Assembly: GCA_963811905.1 (NCBI GenBank)
Contig: CAWETK010000015.1
Coordinates: 170,651-234,650 of the forward strand
Direction: 5' to 3'
Origin: DATFVA01 sp963811905
GTDB lineage: Bacteria; Bacteroidota; Ignavibacteria; Ignavibacteriales; Ignavibacteriaceae
Length of the DNA stretch: 64,000 nucleotides
Made by a program: the position numbers and the translations under genes. This document shows positions 48,401-57,385 of this stretch, piece after piece (within the stretch, counting starts at the first letter, position 1; every line of letters begins with the position of its first letter). A model generated the notes under the pieces. It made no database searches. It saw only the letters and a list, made by a program, of their open reading frames with translations, and was not told the origin of the DNA.

Positions 48401-49218
48401 TTCATAAGACACACAGATTCAGGTTTGGCAATAATCCCGGTATTATAGCTTATACTACTTCTGCACTATGCCTGTGGATGATGGGCTATCCCGAACGTTC
48501 ATTAAAACTTGCGGAGGAGGCAGCAGCACTAGCTGATAGTATAAATCACCTATCCAGCAAAGCCTATGTTCATTTTCATAAAGGTCTGCTGCATTTATGG
48601 AGACAGGAAGCAGATATTGCCCTTAAAAAAGCGGATGAAGTTTTAGTAATTAGTGAGAAAAATGAATTCCAGATATGGAAGGCAGTGGCAGCTTCACTAC
48701 ATGGGGCAGCATTAGTTGGACTAGGGATAAAAGAGGATGGGCTCCGCGAAATGGAATATGGCACTAATATGTATACTGAACTGAAAACGCCTCCAGTATT
48801 CTGGCCTTTACTGCTTTCACTAAGAGCGGCTTCATTCCTTATGGCTGGAAAACCACAGGAAGGTTTAAAAAATATCGAAGAAGCCATTGATATTATCGGA
48901 ATGAAATCGGAAAATCCTATCATGCCAGAATTTTGCAGGCTCAAAGGTGAAGCTCTCCTGATGATTTCAACTGATAAAAAGGGTGAGGCAGAATCATTAT
49001 TCAGACTTGCAATAAATTCAGCAGGAAAACAAAAGACGAAGATGTTTGAACTAAGAGCATCACTTAGTCTTTACAAGCTGCTGAAGAGTAACGGAAAGCA
49101 GGAAGAAGGATACCCATGTCTCTCTGAAGTTTATAAGAAATTCACCGAGGGATTTACATTAGCCGATCTTACTGAAGCAAATGAAATTCTATCCGATTCA
49201 TCCCTGAAAATAAATTAA
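45433..49218 (+). CDS. Kinase-like domain fused to STAND NTPase and TPR-like array
   Basis: A 1261-residue cytosolic protein. Residues about 1-390 form an aminoglycoside-phosphotransferase/TCAD9-like kinase-type domain with apparently intact catalytic residues: a nucleotide-lysine candidate in LVLKLD (Lys64), the loop QHGDLNIGNIL (Asp234, Asn239) and LIDFALF (Asp258). Residues about 431-690 are a STAND/NB-ARC NTPase of the AfsR/COG3903 type: Walker A GPGGTGKT (458-465), Walker B LLLLDNFEQL (Asp533), sensor ITSRE (559-563) and GLPLAIELAA (632-641). A winged helix follows, then TPR-like helices from about 770 to the end. STAND proteins use the repeats to sense a trigger and release the N-terminal effector. 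A signalling or immunity role is likely but unproven. No partner gene is adjacent on its strand. Confidence 0.88.
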   Translation: MTELSDEFRDLPPEYQKVLKLAQEKHQIKVSMLQELKGGQTGAVLYLVSVTLLKPNNVQHLVLKLDHKSTNNRKDELERHRTAVEGAPKDFSANHIADLAFDRVECENAVAIFYNIAGQSLHDYKSLASYQQQNKLEKLFTTTCEYLLSKWNINHSFKQAVHPQNVLAFWLGYRIKPGGNIENFLEETCHIHHDTTGLLIQGHVFPNPLVYAKRTDLWGTIRPIDNVLGFQHGDLNIGNILAKFGGKDDDITGYYLIDFALFKSDMPLFYDLCYLEMSYMIRELSRTTFPKWIDLITRFADQDILDPYQVPIELAGACSVVNSGRRIFGRWIQKNHSSLSDDLWGQYWLAAAAAGLNYCNKSIISENERLAGLIFAAAHLKRFHSAFGVPLPVEAGHIDIELKANDPILKHETIKKQTAFPQHNLPAQATKFIGRQKELKIITELLSHEEVRLLTMTGPGGTGKTRLSLQAVMQITNNFEDGTFFIDLASINDSESLFAAIVRTIGLRRTSDNSLFDEIRKYLRDKKMLLLLDNFEQLTSAAASLKELLRDCPKLKLVITSREALRIRGEQIFPVPPFPLPDTGSKELSAEQLKENDAIQMFIERAAMIRPDFELTEDNSHYVAEICRRLDGLPLAIELAAARINLFSPKTLQERMGSRLKFLKGGARDLPERQQTLRDTIDWSYEMLNDKEQRLFSLLSVFPSCTFDQIEAVTKDISGLVSLHSDIYSDLSSLIDKSLIKRVDKPDSDPRLTMLETIREYASEKLEEDSDFKDEVFHKYAVFFADFAHQQWKLLTGNNRENALKGFETEIENMRSAWKYWVTEGNLEQLQKLTDSLWVLYDARGWYQDTLELTNDLLKVLSSNPSIAEYAQQEITLQMSLARVLMTSKGCTPEVEKAYKRALELCQKHGEIPQTFPVLRALASFYAYRADFEKSKVLGEQILELATQVDDVSMKVEGHLLIGYNLVFSGDLESGMEHLEMAVADYKPGIHKTHRFRFGNNPGIIAYTTSALCLWMMGYPERSLKLAEEAAALADSINHLSSKAYVHFHKGLLHLWRQEADIALKKADEVLVISEKNEFQIWKAVAASLHGAALVGLGIKEDGLREMEYGTNMYTELKTPPVFWPLLLSLRAASFLMAGKPQEGLKNIEEAIDIIGMKSENPIMPEFCRLKGEALLMISTDKKGEAESLFRLAINSAGKQKTKMFELRASLSLYKLLKSNGKQEEGYPCLSEVYKKFTEGFTLADLTEANEILSDSSLKIN

Positions 49219-49299
49219 CCTAACTCTCAAATGATAGGTGAAATTACCGAATCCCTGGAAGCTTTTCACCAGAGTGCAAGTTTAGAACCAGAAGTCATT

Positions 49300-50424
49300 T
49301 CATCTTACCGAACAGTAGCCGCCGGGCATCCCATTTTTTGAGAGAACAATCTGCCACAGCTGATTTTTATTCCTTGCACGGAATGCACCTGCACTTGAAA
49401 GCAGGAAATAAGTCCACATCCTGAAGAACCGTTCGCTGTATTTGTTCTTCAAAGCATTCCATCCATTTACAAAATTTGCGTACCAGGCCATTAAAGTTTT
49501 ATCATAATCTGCGCCGAAGTTGTGCCAGTCCTCCATAACGAATAAACCTTCCATAGCTTTTCCCAGCTGGGCTACGGACGGAAGCATCCCGTTAGGAAAA
49601 ATATATTTATGAGTCCATGCATCCGTATTTTTGGTCGAACGGACATCACCAATGGTATGAAGAAGAAAAAGTCCGTCCTGAGTTAAATTTCTTGCTGCTA
49701 TTCTGAAGTATTCCAGATAATTCTTATAACCCACGTGTTCAATCATTCCGACGGAAACAATTCTGTCGAATTTTTCGTTCACATCCCGGTAATCCTGAAG
49801 TCTGACCTCCACAGGTAATCCTCTGCAAAGCTCCTTTCCAAGGCCAGCCTGTTCTTTTGAGACTGTTATACCAGTAACCTGAACGTCATACTTCTCTGCA
49901 GCGTATTTACTAAATGCGCCCCATCCGCAGCCTATATCAAGTACGCGCATTCCCGGTTTCAGATATAATTTTCTGCAGATCAGTTCGAGTTTATTTTCCT
50001 GGGCCTCATCCAGAGAGCTTGCATCTCTCCAATAGCCGCAGCTGTAGTTCATTCGTTTATCCAGCATAATTCTGAAAAGATCATTCCCGAGATCATAGTG
50101 CTTTTCCCCTATTATAAACGCACGGCGGCGCGACTGCATATTTATCAGGTAAAATCCCGCAAGCTGGAGAGCCACTTTATAATTGTGTTTAATTTTATTT
50201 TGTAAGTCGGCGTGTATAACCCGGTAAATAAGTTCATCAAGTTTCGGGGCGTCCCACCAATTATCCATGTAGGATTCCCCCATTCCAAGTTCGACTTCGG
50301 TGACTGCCTTTTTATAAAACCTTTCGTCGTGAACCTGCATGTCATAAGGATTGTCCCCGTTAATTTTTACTCCAGCCATATCGAGCAATTGTTCAACCAG
50401 CCTTCGGTACTTTTCGTTTTTCAT
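49300..50424 (-). CDS. cfa: Cyclopropane-fatty-acyl-phospholipid synthase
   Basis: A protein of 374 residues that methylates unsaturated phospholipid acyl chains using S-adenosylmethionine. The SAM-binding motif is VLDIGCGWGAF (161-171). MNYSCGYW (Cys129) corresponds to the conserved cysteine of the family, and the HYDLGND motif (109-115) and IVSVGMIEHVG are also seen. Length is typical. GAGGG lies upstream of the ATG. It converges with the STAND gene. It would modify membranes in stationary or stressed cells. Confidence 0.95.
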   Translation of the reverse strand: MKNEKYRRLVEQLLDMAGVKINGDNPYDMQVHDERFYKKAVTEVELGMGESYMDNWWDAPKLDELIYRVIHADLQNKIKHNYKVALQLAGFYLINMQSRRRAFIIGEKHYDLGNDLFRIMLDKRMNYSCGYWRDASSLDEAQENKLELICRKLYLKPGMRVLDIGCGWGAFSKYAAEKYDVQVTGITVSKEQAGLGKELCRGLPVEVRLQDYRDVNEKFDRIVSVGMIEHVGYKNYLEYFRIAARNLTQDGLFLLHTIGDVRSTKNTDAWTHKYIFPNGMLPSVAQLGKAMEGLFVMEDWHNFGADYDKTLMAWYANFVNGWNALKNKYSERFFRMWTYFLLSSAGAFRARNKNQLWQIVLSKNGMPGGYCSVR

Positions 50425-50537
50425 AACATTGCCCTCTTGTATGTATTAAACAAAAAGAATTATTGCAGCTTTATCCGTGAATATATAAATTCAAAGGCTG
50501 ATATGGTGTAACGCATGATACTTTAGATCACACGCTC

Positions 50538-51305
50538 CTAAAAGTAAAAGTTTAATCCCAATCCAATTTTAGTTGTGAAGTAACGAAATGTGGTTTCGTC
50601 AGTAGCATACTGCTCATTATTCTCTGTTATATGAAGAGAATTAAAGCTGCCGGAGACTGATGAATACAATACCCTGATATTTGATTTTAGTGATAAAGAC
50701 TCATTGAAGAAATATTCCGCCCCAAATCCGAAATTAAGATGCCAGGGAGAATTTAATTCCTGGATATATTCCCCGGAATTGTCCTCATTAACTTCACCCG
50801 GCTGTGGTTCAACGAATAACTGTTCATAATTATTTTCGGCAAAAGCGAACTGTTTTCCAAATCCAGCTTCTACATAAACGCTGACTCTTTCTACATGGAA
50901 ATTCCCGAAGTAGGATTTGAATCCGATAGTAAAGTCGATCATTTTCAATCCCATAGTAATGCGATAACCGTTACTATACCCGCCGGAACTATGATCTTCA
51001 TAATGCTCAGATTCATATGAAGAAGAATAACCAGCAGTAAATGATACCCTGAAAACGGGAAAACCATATGTCAGTTCAGCTTCAAGATCTGTTTTATTTT
51101 CTGAGACAGAGTAAATGTCGTGATTTGAATACACGTCGCGGTTGAAGACAGTTCCTGAGTAATAAGGGACATAAAGGACGCCGAATGACCATTTTTTCAG
51201 ACCATCCTGAGGATCAGGGCCGGATTTCAAAGCAGCATCAGCTTTTTGTCCCTGTGTTTGAGAAAACATTATAAATGGAATGAGAAGAAACATCAAGGTC
51301 TTCAT
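50538..51305 (-). CDS. Outer membrane beta-barrel-like protein
   Basis: A protein of 255 residues with a signal peptide (MKTLMFLLIPFIMFSQTQGQ). It then has alternating amphipathic strands rich in aromatic residues (WSFGVLYVPYYSGTVF, LNFGFGAEYFFNE, TKIGLGLNFYF) and ends in a C-terminal phenylalanine, as expected of outer membrane barrels. No family was recognised. AGGGG precedes the ATG. A porin or channel is possible. Confidence 0.75.
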   Translation of the reverse strand: MKTLMFLLIPFIMFSQTQGQKADAALKSGPDPQDGLKKWSFGVLYVPYYSGTVFNRDVYSNHDIYSVSENKTDLEAELTYGFPVFRVSFTAGYSSSYESEHYEDHSSGGYSNGYRITMGLKMIDFTIGFKSYFGNFHVERVSVYVEAGFGKQFAFAENNYEQLFVEPQPGEVNEDNSGEYIQELNSPWHLNFGFGAEYFFNESLSLKSNIRVLYSSVSGSFNSLHITENNEQYATDETTFRYFTTKIGLGLNFYF

Positions 51306-51582
51306 AGAGGCCCCTGTAATTTGTTTAAGTAATAAGTTGATTAAATAGAAATGAATATGAAGTTCTGCAAACTATACCGTATTTTTCTAACATTTCTCCC
51401 TGCCAGTTAAATAAAAACCAAGTTAGATTATCAATTTTGCACCTACTTCAAACTAAATAAAATTATTTATTTTACAAATACCTATCAGTATGGTGTATTT
51501 ATTTATGTGCTGTTGTAATGTACGTTACTATACGTTTCAATACCTGCTAAGGTTTATTATTATAACAGGAGGGGTGAGTAAA

Positions 51583-53187
51583 TTACACCGATTTTCGTTT
51601 TAAGATCATCGAAGTTATATCATCGCTCTGCGGTTCCCCATTCACGTGGATACTTACATCTCCAACAATGCCGCTGATGAATTCTGCGGCAGGTTCATCT
51701 GCATTTTTGATGAAGAATTTTATCATTCTATCATCTGAATACTCAACTTCATTTTTATCCATTGCTTCGGGAATACCGTCAGTATAGAGGAACAGCTTAT
51801 CACCGGGATTCATAACAAGCTTCTCCCCCTGGTAGGGAATCCCCAGATCGAGCATCCCGAGGCCGATACCTCCGGCATCAATTTTATCGAGCTTACCATC
51901 TTTTCTTAAAAGAAGAATAGGGTTATGACCTGCATTGACGACATCCAGTTCACCGCTCTTCGAATCAAGTACTGCTATAAAAAAAGTTATAAACTTATCA
52001 GGGGGGGATGCATTATATATAAGTTTATTCAATCTATCCGCCATCTCTGTTAACGGAAGGTTAAACTCAAGGTACGAATACAGCGAAGCATTTAGTGTAT
52101 TTACAAGAAGGGCAGCTGCAATTCCTTTTCCGGCAACATCCGCAATAATAAGGGCATACCTGCCATTCCCCATATCAATACAGTCATAATAATCACCCCC
52201 GACCTCACGTGACGGTATATTTTCTCCGGCTAATTCATATCCTTCAATCACAGGCAGAGTATCGGGAATAATTCTCTGCTGTATCGAAGCCGCCAGCAGC
52301 AGTTCTTTTTCAATTCGCTCCTTTTCGAGGGACTCTTTCAGTAGAAAATTATTTTCAATTGCTGTGCGAACCTGACGTGAGATTGCTTCAAGCAGCATCA
52401 GGTCGAGCTCACCAAATTCGATAACTCCTTTACGTGATTCCTTTTCTGACAGGACAAATCTGTAAAGCTTATTCCTGAATTCAAAGGATGATTCAATCTT
52501 ATAATTGCTATTTAAGATTTTATCAGCCTGCAGACCGGGAGGAAATGTAATCTGCTCAGCAATTTCCTTATTACCCTCAGCAATGCTTATCAATGCCGAT
52601 GAAGAATTAGTCAAAGATACCATTCTTGCAAGAGCCATTTCGAAGAGGATATTCTGATTTTCAAACTTTGCGAGATCTATACCGGTATCAATAAGGTTAT
52701 TCAGCTGCAGAATTTTTTCATTCAGGTCGAAGATAAACTGTTTTTCTTTTTTCTGATTAAGCAAGGATTCATAGGCACTGGAAAAAACCTGCAGAAGTAT
52801 CTGGAGCGTTATTTTATCGAAGTCAGATAATCCCTCCTCGTATAGTTTGCTGCCCATCAGGATTCCCAAGTAAGAATAATCAGTCAGGGGCAAAACGACT
52901 GAAGCATTGTACTTCCCACCGCCATAATATGTAGTCTGCTGTTTATGATCCTCAAGGTATTTTGTATCCGCATCATCAAAATTTTGTGATCCAATTACTT
53001 TCCAATCTGATTCAGGACTAACCTTATGCAGCAAGTGCAGTTCAGTGATTATAAGATTTGTTCTGAGCAGGTTTCCGAAATTTTTAAAGATTCCCTTGAT
53101 TGAATCCGATTGTGTTAATATCTTAAACCCTTCCTGGAAGGATTCGGCCTGCAGCGAAAGCTTTTCAACTAATAAATTCTGTTCCAA
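51583..53187 (-). CDS. GAF-linked PP2C (SpoIIE/RsbU-type) phosphatase
   Basis: A cytosolic serine phosphatase of 534 residues. Two GAF-like sensor segments lie in the first 280 residues. Then a coiled linker and a PP2C/SpoIIE domain with REVGGDYYD (Asp332, a metal ligand), IADVAGKG (Asp350), VNAGHNP, LYTDG and DDITSM. The start is a TTG at 53187, because an in-frame TAA precedes it directly. It would dephosphorylate the STAS antagonist at 53235, freeing it to bind the RsbW-type kinase. The order RsbW, RsbV, RsbU-type genes on one strand defines a partner-switching operon. Confidence 0.92.
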   Translation of the reverse strand: MEQNLLVEKLSLQAESFQEGFKILTQSDSIKGIFKNFGNLLRTNLIITELHLLHKVSPESDWKVIGSQNFDDADTKYLEDHKQQTTYYGGGKYNASVVLPLTDYSYLGILMGSKLYEEGLSDFDKITLQILLQVFSSAYESLLNQKKEKQFIFDLNEKILQLNNLIDTGIDLAKFENQNILFEMALARMVSLTNSSSALISIAEGNKEIAEQITFPPGLQADKILNSNYKIESSFEFRNKLYRFVLSEKESRKGVIEFGELDLMLLEAISRQVRTAIENNFLLKESLEKERIEKELLLAASIQQRIIPDTLPVIEGYELAGENIPSREVGGDYYDCIDMGNGRYALIIADVAGKGIAAALLVNTLNASLYSYLEFNLPLTEMADRLNKLIYNASPPDKFITFFIAVLDSKSGELDVVNAGHNPILLLRKDGKLDKIDAGGIGLGMLDLGIPYQGEKLVMNPGDKLFLYTDGIPEAMDKNEVEYSDDRMIKFFIKNADEPAAEFISGIVGDVSIHVNGEPQSDDITSMILKRKSV

Positions 53188-53234
53188 TTAAATAACCGTT
53201 ATAATTATATTTTATTTTCTATCTCAGCGGTCTT

Positions 53235-53573
53235 TTATACAATTTCCTTCATAGCAGAATCGAGGGAGTCAGCCATTTGCGCAAACTGGAATAGACCCAT
53301 TATCTTAAATGTCTTCTCAATCGATGGATCCAGATTCAGAAAGATTATCTTCCCCTCCCTGTCATTTATCTGCTCGATTACCTCGAGGAGGTAGGAAATC
53401 CCGATTGAATTAATGACCTTTGATTTTTCGAGGTCAAATATTGCATTTTTAATAGGGTTCTCAGAAAAGAACTGAGCAATTTTCTCTCCTGCTGTATTAT
53501 TTATATACCCTTCCGTTTTAATCAGGAAAGTGTTTTCCAGTTTTTCTGTTTGAAGATTAAATTCGCCGTCCAT
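53235..53573 (-). CDS. STAS anti-sigma-factor antagonist (RsbV-like)
   Basis: A protein of 112 residues that is one STAS domain. The phosphorylation loop reads VINSIGISYLLE, with Ser56 at the usual position. It lies 11 bp downstream of the RsbW-type kinase and 47 bp upstream of the PP2C phosphatase, all on the same strand. A GGAAGAGAT tract precedes the ATG. It should be phosphorylated by the kinase and dephosphorylated by the phosphatase. The second STAS gene at 40591 may share this pair. Confidence 0.92.
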   Translation of the reverse strand: MDGEFNLQTEKLENTFLIKTEGYINNTAGEKIAQFFSENPIKNAIFDLEKSKVINSIGISYLLEVIEQINDREGKIIFLNLDPSIEKTFKIMGLFQFAQMADSLDSAMKEIV

Positions 53574-53584
53574 ATCTCTTCCAT

Positions 53585-54001
53585 TCAGGTTAAATTTTTG
53601 ATTATTGATATCTTAGTACCGGATGGACCTGATTCAATCGTCATATCATCAGAAAGTGATTTCATTAATTTAATTCCCCATCCGCGTTTATTTTCGCTGT
53701 TTATTTTTTTTGCAATCTCAGGAGACGCAACTGTCTCAGGGCTGAAACCCTTACCATAGTCGGTCACCAGGATCGTGAGCTTCTGCTTGGTCATCAGGAA
53801 TTCAACATTGACATAGGGATTTTCCATTCCCGAGTGTTCAAACCCGTTTATAATAGCTTCATTTACTATTATCCTTGCTTCACCTATTTTTTCATTAGTA
53901 ATCCCAAGGAATTTACCCATCCTTTCAAGCCCTTCAACTGCAACCAGTTCTATATTAGGAATATTAGGAAGCTTGATCTTCAGATTAAAATTTTCATCCA
54001 T
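53585..54001 (-). CDS. RsbW-like serine kinase/anti-sigma factor
   Basis: A protein of 138 residues with the GHKL ATPase motifs: N box NEAIINGFEHS, G1 DYGKGF, and G2 RGWGIKLMKSLSD. Members phosphorylate STAS antagonists and sequester sigma factors or other targets. It is first in the operon with the STAS and phosphatase genes and starts 93 bp after the broken receptor-phosphatase ends. No sigma-B-like gene is adjacent; the target is unknown. Confidence 0.92.
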   Translation of the reverse strand: MDENFNLKIKLPNIPNIELVAVEGLERMGKFLGITNEKIGEARIIVNEAIINGFEHSGMENPYVNVEFLMTKQKLTILVTDYGKGFSPETVASPEIAKKINSENKRGWGIKLMKSLSDDMTIESGPSGTKISIIKNLT

Positions 54002-54094
54002 AAGTATTTATCGGGTTTTAGTGAATATAATATTATTTTATCTCAAAAAAGTAAAGAGGAAAAATTTAAGCTCTCTGGGAGTCCAAACTGCCAG

Positions 54095-57000
54095 TTACTT
54101 AATTTTCAGAACAATAAAAGTCATATCATCTGCCTGTATACGTTCTCCCATCCACTCATCAGCGGATTTTACAAGGCTTTCAATAATTGAATCAGGAGGA
54201 CATTCGGCTATTTCTTTAAACTTATCTTTCACCCTGGGATAATCAAACATTTCTTCATTCTGATTCATTTGCTCAGGGAAGCCGTCTGTCAGAAGAAGAA
54301 GCGTGTCGCCAGGCATAAGATCCTTTTCCACAACCTTGTACGGAAACTTTTTCATTGCTCCGAGGGGCATTCCCTGTATAAGTATCTCCTCAACATCCTG
54401 AGTTTCCTTCCTGTAATAATAGACCGGGGGCATACCGCCGCTGGTGATTGTAAGTTTGTGGTCCATGATTCTTAAAAGACTGAATGACATGAGTATCCGG
54501 CCAAGCTTAATTTCTTTAATCATTGCAGTGCAGTGACTCATAAAATCTTTAAGCTCAAGTCTTGCGGCATCAGAAGTAAAGAATCCTTTCATTAATGTGA
54601 CCATAATTCCTGCCTGAAGACCGTGACCCGTTGCATCACCAAAGCCTATATGAAGAGGACCGCCATCATGCTTAATAAAATCATAGTAGTCGCCGCCAAC
54701 CTCAGTAGCTGTCCTCATAAACGCCGCTATTTCCAGGTTAGGCAGCTGCGGCAGTGTTTTAGGCAGCATAGATAACTGCATCTGGCGGGCTTCTTCAAGT
54801 TCTTTTGTCTTACGTTCATTTTCGGCTTCAATCGCACGTTTCTCAGCTTCAGTAGCTTTAAGTCTTAGTACATTCTCCCTTATCTGTGCTTTTTGTTCAC
54901 GCCGGTTTAATTCTATTCTCCTGGCACCGTAAAGTACTCCGAAGAATATTAATACATAAATTCCGTATGCAGTTTTCGTCCTCCACCATGGAGCGGGTAA
55001 CTTCAATGAATAAATCTGTACCTATGTTGTTCCATATTCCATCATTGTTAGAACCAATCACTTTCAGATTGTATTTACCCGGAGAAAGATTGGTAAAAGT
55101 AATAGTATGCTCGGTTCCCAACTGAATCCAGTTTTTATTAAAACCTTTAAGCAAATATTTATACCGATTATCCGAGTTGTTATAATAACTCAGCGCCGAA
55201 AACTGCAGGTTTATTATATTATCCTTATAGGTCAGGAATAGACTGTCTCTTCTCCGAAATTCCTTTTTCGAAAATTGGTTTACCTTCCTGATCGTCGGTA
55301 TTATATCTTACATAGTCTGTAAAAACTATCGGCGGTATAAAAGTATTTCCTTTTATATTTTCAGGATTGAACACATTAAACCCATTATTACCTCCGAATA
55401 ATAGACTGCCGGTTTTAGAATCTTTTGCAAAGGCGCTCTGGTTGAATTCATTTCCCTGCAACCCGTCCTGGTAATAATAATTGGTGAATGTTTCAGTTTC
55501 AGGATTAAATCTTGAAAGACCGTTATTAGTACTAAGCCACAAATCTCCTGACTTGTCCTGCAGAATCCCGAAAATAAACTCATTAGGCAGACCGTCTTTT
55601 TCACGGAAGTTCTTAAATTTATTTTCAGCGCGGTCATACCTGCTGAGTCCTTTGGTTGTACCTACCCACAGAGTGTTGTCTTTATCGATAAATACCCTGA
55701 TTACATTGTCATCTATAAGACTCAGCGGATCATCCGGATTATTCCTGAGATGAACAGAAGTACCGTCAGCCGGATCAAAAATGTTTACACCACCTCCGAA
55801 AGTACCCAGCAATAATTTCCCGGATTTATCAACTACGACAGACCATACCCTATCTGAACTGATCGAATTAGGATCATTCGGGTTATGCTTATATCGAAGC
55901 ACTTTCCCGCTTTCGGGATCAAGCCTGTTCAGCCCTCCCTGGTAGGTACCTACCCATATATGCCCATCACGATCCTGTGCCAGAGCATAAATCCGGTTAT
56001 CAGAAAGTGAATTTGTGTCGGATGCAATGTTTTCATAATGTTTGAATTTAGAAGCAACAGGGTTCAACATATCCAGGCCATTTCTCAGGTTACCAATCCA
56101 GAAGTTTCCGGTCATATCTTCGAAGAGGGTTTGTATCGAATTGCTCGAAATGCCGTTTTTAACGGAAGGATCATAAGTATAACTTTTAAATAGTTTTGTA
56201 TTAAAGTCAAACCTGCTAAGCCCTCCCCTGGTCCCTATCCAGTATACATCCTCATAATTCTTATCAACACACATGGAGAGAATAAAATTATTGCCCAAAC
56301 TATTTTCATCGGACGGATCATTGAGCAAAATGATTAAATACCTGGGAAGATGGATTGTAATAATTGACTCCGCCGGCATTGGTACCGATCCACATCATAC
56401 CGCTGCGGTCTTCATATATCGATAAAATATAGTTATCATTGATACTCGTCGGATCAGAGGGATCGTTCTTAAAGCTAATAAAAGTTCCCTCCCGGGGATC
56501 AAACCTGTTAAGTCCCCCGTTAGCAGTTCCAACCCATAAATATACCTCTGGAATCTTCGAAGATCGGCCACACATTGTTATCAGAGAGACTTCCAGGGTT
56601 GCCAGGATCATGCCGGTAATGGATAAATTTCCCAGTTCTTTCATTCAGTTTATCAAGACCACCTGCAGTACCAACCCACAGATTTCCCGGACCTGTCCCG
56701 GTAAATCGAATAGACCTTATCGTCGCTCAAACTACCCGGATCAAAGGGATCATGTTCATATATAGTGATTTTACCTGTCCTCGGTATCCAACTTTTTAAA
56801 CCCGTCAGGCGAAGCCTGTCCCCCCATCCATTCAATGCCTGATGCATCCACCAGGAATGCCCCATAAGTACTGAATCTGACCCGAGACAAATCCAGTTCA
56901 CTTTTCGACATTCTTGTAAATGATTCTGTAAGCGGATTATATTTTTGGAAGCCGCCTCCGCCTGATTTTCAATAAGAGGGTACCGGAAGTATCTTCGAAG

Positions 57001-57263
57001 ATGGAGAAAATAAAATTATTGATAAGACTTGTTGTATCGTCAGGATCGTTTTTAAAGATTTTGATATTATAGCCGTCGTACCTGTTCAGCCCGTCCTGAG
57101 TACCAAACCACATAAACCCTTTTTCATCCTGGAATATACAGTTGACCGCACTTTGCGACAAACCCTCTTCTACAGTGAGATGATTAAAGGCAATATGATT
57201 CTGTGCCTCCGCGGTATATACAAAAAATAACGGCAGGATAAATATCAAATGCCTGATTTTCAT
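54095..57263 (-). pseudogene. Frameshifted propeller-sensor protein with PP2C phosphatase output
   Basis: The pieces in order from 57263: signal peptide and start of a two-component-regulator propeller (HLTVEEGLSQSAVNCIFQ, MWFGTQDGLNRYDG); a further propeller part at 56318-56901 in other frames (GTANGGLNRFDPREG); the bulk of the propeller at 55225-56379 (LWVGTTKGLSRYDRAE); a Y_Y_Y domain around 55154-55005 (TFTNLSPGKYNLKVIG); a membrane helix (YGIYVLIFFGVLY); a coiled segment; and a SpoIIE-type phosphatase (ATEVGGDYYDFI, GDATGHG, LLTDGF, ADDMTFIVLK) at 54095-55006. About five frameshifts are needed. The last portion is intact and might be made alone. It is upstream of the Rsb-like operon, consistent with control of it by an external signal. 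Confidence 0.75.
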
Positions 57264-57342
57264 CAGTGTTATATCCTTCGGAAGAATGATGTTATGCCTG
57301 GTTAATAGGACATATTCGAAACCTATTGATAAAATTTAAAAT

Positions 57343-57376
57343 AAAAAAGTCCCCGGATCCTCACAGATCCAGGGAC
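57343..57376 (-). terminator. Terminator of the giant matrixin/VWA gene
   Basis: A stem GTCCCtGGATC/GATCCgGGGAC with one mismatch and a 6-base loop, followed by six T on the minus strand. It lies 10 bp after the stop at 57386. Confidence 0.9.
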
Positions 57377-57385
57377 AAAGAGAAA

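Noticed and set aside
51521..51545. Third 11-bp-type tandem repeat (TACGTTACTA, TACGTTTCAA)
   Set aside because: Only two degenerate units with a period of 10, not the same motif.
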